NCBI GenBank assembly: GCA_951812965.1
Contig: OX638341.1
Coordinates: forward strand, 1,098,438-1,162,437
Length of the DNA stretch: 64,000 bases
From: an uncultured Pseudohongiella sp.
GTDB taxonomy: Bacteria; Pseudomonadota; Gammaproteobacteria; Pseudomonadales; Pseudohongiellaceae
Direction of reading: 5' to 3'
Position numbers and translations under genes: made by a program. The first letter of the stretch is position 1. Each line of letters begins with the position of its first letter. Below, piece by piece: positions 61,243-64,000 of this stretch. Below the pieces are notes generated by a model, which was not told where the DNA came from, did not search any database, and saw nothing but the letters and a program-made list of their open reading frames with translations.

Positions 61243-62409
61243 TCAATCCCCCCGCAAGGCGCGGGTAATCGGCATGCGCGCGGCCTGCAAGGCGGGGAAC
61301 AGCCCACCGGCCATTCCGAGTGCGAGGGCCCAGACGATTCCGGTAACGAGAATATCCGGGCTTACGGCGAAATCGAACGCCACCTGGGAGAATGATCCCT
61401 GGTTTAGCGTGGAAACGGTGTAACCGTTGAATCCGAACCAGGCTACAGCAGCGCCGAGCAGGCCGCCGATCAGCGCCAGCGCCACGGATTCCGCAATCAC
61501 GGAGAACACTACCGGCGTGGCGCCGAATCCGAGTGCGCGCAAGGTTGCAATTTCCACGGTGCGTGTCGAGACCGCTGCATACATCGTATTGAGCGCGGCG
61601 AACATGGCGCCGACCGCCATGATCAGTGCAACGCCGTATCCGAAACCCGTGATCAGGGTCGTCAGAAACTCCGATTGACCCCGGAAAAACTCTTCCTCGG
61701 AAGTTACGGAAAGATCGATCGAGGGATTGTTATCGAATTCCGCCTGCAAGGAGTCGACCGCGGCGGGCTGCTCCAGTTGCAAACGCATGGAACTGATCAG
61801 GCTGAAGCGCCGGAATGCGGATTGGGCTATCGCAAGGTCGGTCCACAGTTCGGATTCGTAAGCGGATCCCTCGGCTTCGAATATGCCCACGACCGTCCAC
61901 TCGGACTGGCGCAATTCTACGGTCGCGCCAAGATCGATTCCAAGAAACTGCTCACTGGCGGCTCGACCCGCGATCAATTCACTGCGTCCGGGAGTGAAAT
62001 TGCGCCCTTCGATTATCCGCACTTCCGGGCGGATTTCGAAAGCCGACTGTTCCACGCCGCGAATCACGACGTTTGACGGAAGCAGGGTGGCGCGTTTGGG
62101 GATATCCGCCACCGTGTACAGCTCGCTGCTGGACAGCCGCACGCCGTCGAGCGTACTGACGAATTGGCGCTGCCGGTTGTCGATTGTGCTGCTCAATTCA
62201 GCGGACGAACTGCCGCCTCGCAGCACGATGGCGCGGTCCGGCGCCCCCGACCGGTTCAGCGTCGCCGAAAATCCCGCCGCCATTGCCAGAATCGCCACCA
62301 GCACCGCCACGACGCCGCCGATACCCACCACGATTACCGACGAACTGCCCAGCCGCTGCGGCAGATTGCGCAGGTTCAGGAGAGAAATCTGGAAAATTTG
62401 CGCCCACAT
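61243..62409 (-). CDS. FtsX/MacB-type ABC permease
   Basis: A 388-residue membrane protein: one TM at the N-terminus (about 22-45), a large periplasmic domain, then three TM helices at the C-terminus (about 250-370), the FtsX layout. A permease of the MacB_PCD/FtsX type. It pairs with the similar gene at 62432 and the ATPase at 63586; the stop at 61243 is 22 bp from the convergent DUF5916 gene. Probably part of an export or lipoprotein-release complex. Confidence 0.9.
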   Translation of the reverse strand: MWAQIFQISLLNLRNLPQRLGSSSVIVVGIGGVVAVLVAILAMAAGFSATLNRSGAPDRAIVLRGGSSSAELSSTIDNRQRQFVSTLDGVRLSSSELYTVADIPKRATLLPSNVVIRGVEQSAFEIRPEVRIIEGRNFTPGRSELIAGRAASEQFLGIDLGATVELRQSEWTVVGIFEAEGSAYESELWTDLAIAQSAFRRFSLISSMRLQLEQPAAVDSLQAEFDNNPSIDLSVTSEEEFFRGQSEFLTTLITGFGYGVALIMAVGAMFAALNTMYAAVSTRTVEIATLRALGFGATPVVFSVIAESVALALIGGLLGAAVAWFGFNGYTVSTLNQGSFSQVAFDFAVSPDILVTGIVWALALGMAGGLFPALQAARMPITRALRGD

Positions 62410-62431
62410 GATTCAGGATTCCGTAGCGACC

Positions 62432-63589
62432 TTACTTGCGCAGGGCCTCGACCACCTGCAAGCGTCTTGCGCTCAGCGCCGGATTCAGACCCACGATCAC
62501 TCCCAGCAAAAGGGCGATTCCCACTCCGCTCAAGGTGGTGGCAGCCGATATTTCGATCTGTCCCAGGAATCCCTCCAGTTCCGGGCCCAGCGCCTGAAGC
62601 GCTATCCCGGACAGCGCGATGCCGATGGCCCCGCCAATACCGCAAAGCAACACCGATTCAAGCAATACGAGAAAAGCCACCCGACGATCCGTGAATCCAA
62701 GCGTTTTCAGCACCGCCAGTTCCGGAATACGTTCACGCAGCGCCTGGGTCATGGTATTGGCGGTGAGCAGCAGTATGGTAAAGAACACCGCGCTCAGAAT
62801 ACTGTTCATGATCAGTCCGATATCGCCCACCTGAGCGGCGAATTGACGATTGGCCTCTTCTTCGGTGGCGGTCCGGGTCGGGTTGATGGAGTTTTCGAAT
62901 TGCGCGTCGATCCTGGCCGACACTTCCGCAGCCTGATCCGGATCAGACACGCGCACCATGAAATTGCTGACGATACCCTGGGTTTCCGGCACTCTGGCTT
63001 CGTCGAAATACTCGTAGTTGAACAGAAACGAGGGAAAATCCGTGTCTTCGTCCCCGACCCGGTAGGTGCCCACGAGTTCGAATTCCCACAAGTTGCTTCC
63101 ATCCCCGCGCAACCAGATATCCCCCTCGATCGGAATGCGGTCGCCGATTTGCCAGCCGAATTCCTCCGCCAGTTCGGCCGACGCCACCGCGGCCGTTCGA
63201 ATGCGCTCGAATTCGTCGAGTTGCAGCGGATCGATGATGTATTCGGAATACATGTCGAAATAGAAGCGCGGCTGTACCGGAAACTTGGGGAAAAAGTTGA
63301 TCGGATTCTGGTACGTGCCGCCGAACCAGGTCATGTGGGTCGCTGTGTCAACTCCCTCCACCGCCTCGATCTGCGCCAGGTGGCTGATGGGAAGCCCGTC
63401 GACCATCGAATATTTCGGCGACACCATCAGCCGGTCCACTCCCGCCACATTGACGCCCATTTCGAACGCGCCGGCTATCGAACGGAGCAGGCCGAACAGG
63501 AGGAAGGCGGCGACGATGGAAAACAGCGTCAGAAAGGTCCGCACGCGGCGGCGAAACAGATTGCTCCAGATCAGTGGAAAGGATTTCAT
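62432..63589 (-). CDS. FtsX/MacB-type ABC permease, second subunit
   Basis: A 385-residue paralogue-like partner of the downstream permease with the same topology (TM at about 18-40; three C-terminal TMs, TIMTQALRERIPELAVLKTLGF motif of the family). It overlaps the ATPase gene by 4 bases (63586-63589), so the three genes are coupled. Distinct permeases suggest a heterodimer similar to LolCE or YbbP/YbhFSR-like systems; no adaptor protein is visible downstream. Confidence 0.9.
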   Translation of the reverse strand: MKSFPLIWSNLFRRRVRTFLTLFSIVAAFLLFGLLRSIAGAFEMGVNVAGVDRLMVSPKYSMVDGLPISHLAQIEAVEGVDTATHMTWFGGTYQNPINFFPKFPVQPRFYFDMYSEYIIDPLQLDEFERIRTAAVASAELAEEFGWQIGDRIPIEGDIWLRGDGSNLWEFELVGTYRVGDEDTDFPSFLFNYEYFDEARVPETQGIVSNFMVRVSDPDQAAEVSARIDAQFENSINPTRTATEEEANRQFAAQVGDIGLIMNSILSAVFFTILLLTANTMTQALRERIPELAVLKTLGFTDRRVAFLVLLESVLLCGIGGAIGIALSGIALQALGPELEGFLGQIEISAATTLSGVGIALLLGVIVGLNPALSARRLQVVEALRK

Positions 63590-64000
63590 GCCGCCTCCCG
63601 CACCAGGTTGCCCTTGTCCAGATAAAGCGTATGTCGTGCGTGGCTCGCGGCCTTGGGGTCATGGGTGACCATGATGATGGTCTTGCCGTGTTTGCGATTG
63701 AGCAATTCGAGCAGATCGAGAATCTCGTCGGCAGTCTCGCGGTCGAGATCACCGGTGGGCTCGTCGCAAACCAGTATGCGCGGGTCGGCGACGATGGCCC
63801 GGGCGATGGCGACGCGCTGCTGCTGCCCGCCGGAGAGTTCGCCGGGTTTGTGGCGGGCGCGGTCAGCCAGACCGACAATGGTCAGGGCGACATCGGCATT
63901 GCGCTTGCGTTGCCCACCGCCGAGACGGGTCAGCAGCAGCGGCAATTCGACATTTCGGCGCGCGCTCAAGATGGGCAGCAGGTTATAGAACTGAAAGATG
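63586..64000 (-). CDS. ABC transporter ATPase (MacB/LolD class), C-terminal part
   Basis: The frame enters from the right edge ([20 protein letters not shown]), so the N-terminal P-loop is outside the window. The signature [15 protein letters not shown], Walker [14 protein letters not shown], switch His in [11 protein letters not shown] and the D-loop are present. The Q-loop is visible in the edge sequence. It energises the two FtsX-like permeases that follow. Confidence 0.93.
   Translation of the reverse strand, partial: IFQFYNLLPILSARRNVELPLLLTRLGGGQRKRNADVALTIVGLADRARHKPGELSGGQQQRVAIARAIVADPRILVCDEPTGDLDRETADEILDLLELLNRKHGKTIIMVTHDPKAASHARHTLYLDKGNLVREAA

Noticed and set aside
1..64000. 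tRNA, rRNA, tmRNA or other structured RNA genes
   Set aside because: No convincing cloverleaf or conserved RNA motif was found by reading; a covariance-model scan was not possible here.

Overview
This 64 kb window comes from the chromosome of a GC-rich (roughly 60% by eye) gammaproteobacterium outside the Enterobacterales. The gene neighbourhoods point there: lptM-lysA-dapF-DUF484; gshB-tonB-yqgE-ruvX; pilT-yggS-proC-yggT-metX-metW-rdgB-hemW; folA-thyA-lgt; and ptsP-rppH-HAD are orders familiar from Pseudomonas-like genomes. No rRNA, tRNA, phage or CRISPR array was recognised.

Layout. 1-5.7 kb: 3' end of argH, a periplasmic HtrA-type protease, a complete 1,346-bp IS1202/ISNCY-like insertion sequence with 33-bp inverted ends, and an OmpR-type two-component system. 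5.7-10.8 kb: a Gld-type ABC exporter set (substrate-binding-like GldG, permease, ATPase) and a DUF4143 ATPase gene broken by an in-frame TAA. 11-15.8 kb: xylose catabolism (xylB-xylA) with a divergent sodium:sugar symporter. 15.8-25.4 kb: lysine/peptidoglycan precursor genes (lptM, lysA, dapF), DUF484, a 1,072-residue three-domain glycosyltransferase, a DNA glycosylase and two more GT2 glycosyltransferases. 25.7-38.5 kb: long housekeeping operons (glutathione, TonB-like, YqgE, RuvX, PilT, ProC, methionine, RdgB, HemW, arginine). 38.5-46.3 kb: folA, thyA, lgt, OsmC, NRDE, ptsP, rppH, HAD hydrolase. 46.3-58.3 kb: a tandem repeat array, a sulfite-oxidase-like molybdoenzyme, small genes, a very long Lhr helicase, an AT-richer ada/2OG-oxygenase pair, and lepB. 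58.4-64 kb: a redoxin gene with an in-frame UGA, a DUF5916 protein, and a MacB/LolD-type ABC transporter running off the end.

The two most notable signals are these. (1) At 58434-59003 a secreted thioredoxin-fold protein is interrupted by UGA exactly at the first position of its CxxC redox motif (U-P-Y-C), with a plausible bacterial SECIS hairpin starting just after it: a candidate selenoprotein. (2) A dispersed palindromic element (GTAGGGGCGAGGCATGC / GCATGCGTCGCCCCTAC family) occurs at about a dozen loci: as an L-spacer-R composite of about 80 bp, as single halves, as an L/R hybrid, as a 116-bp tandem array, and inside coding sequence. It is inserted in frame in hemW and lhr, and its TAG forms the stop codon of argA, the HAD gene and lhr.
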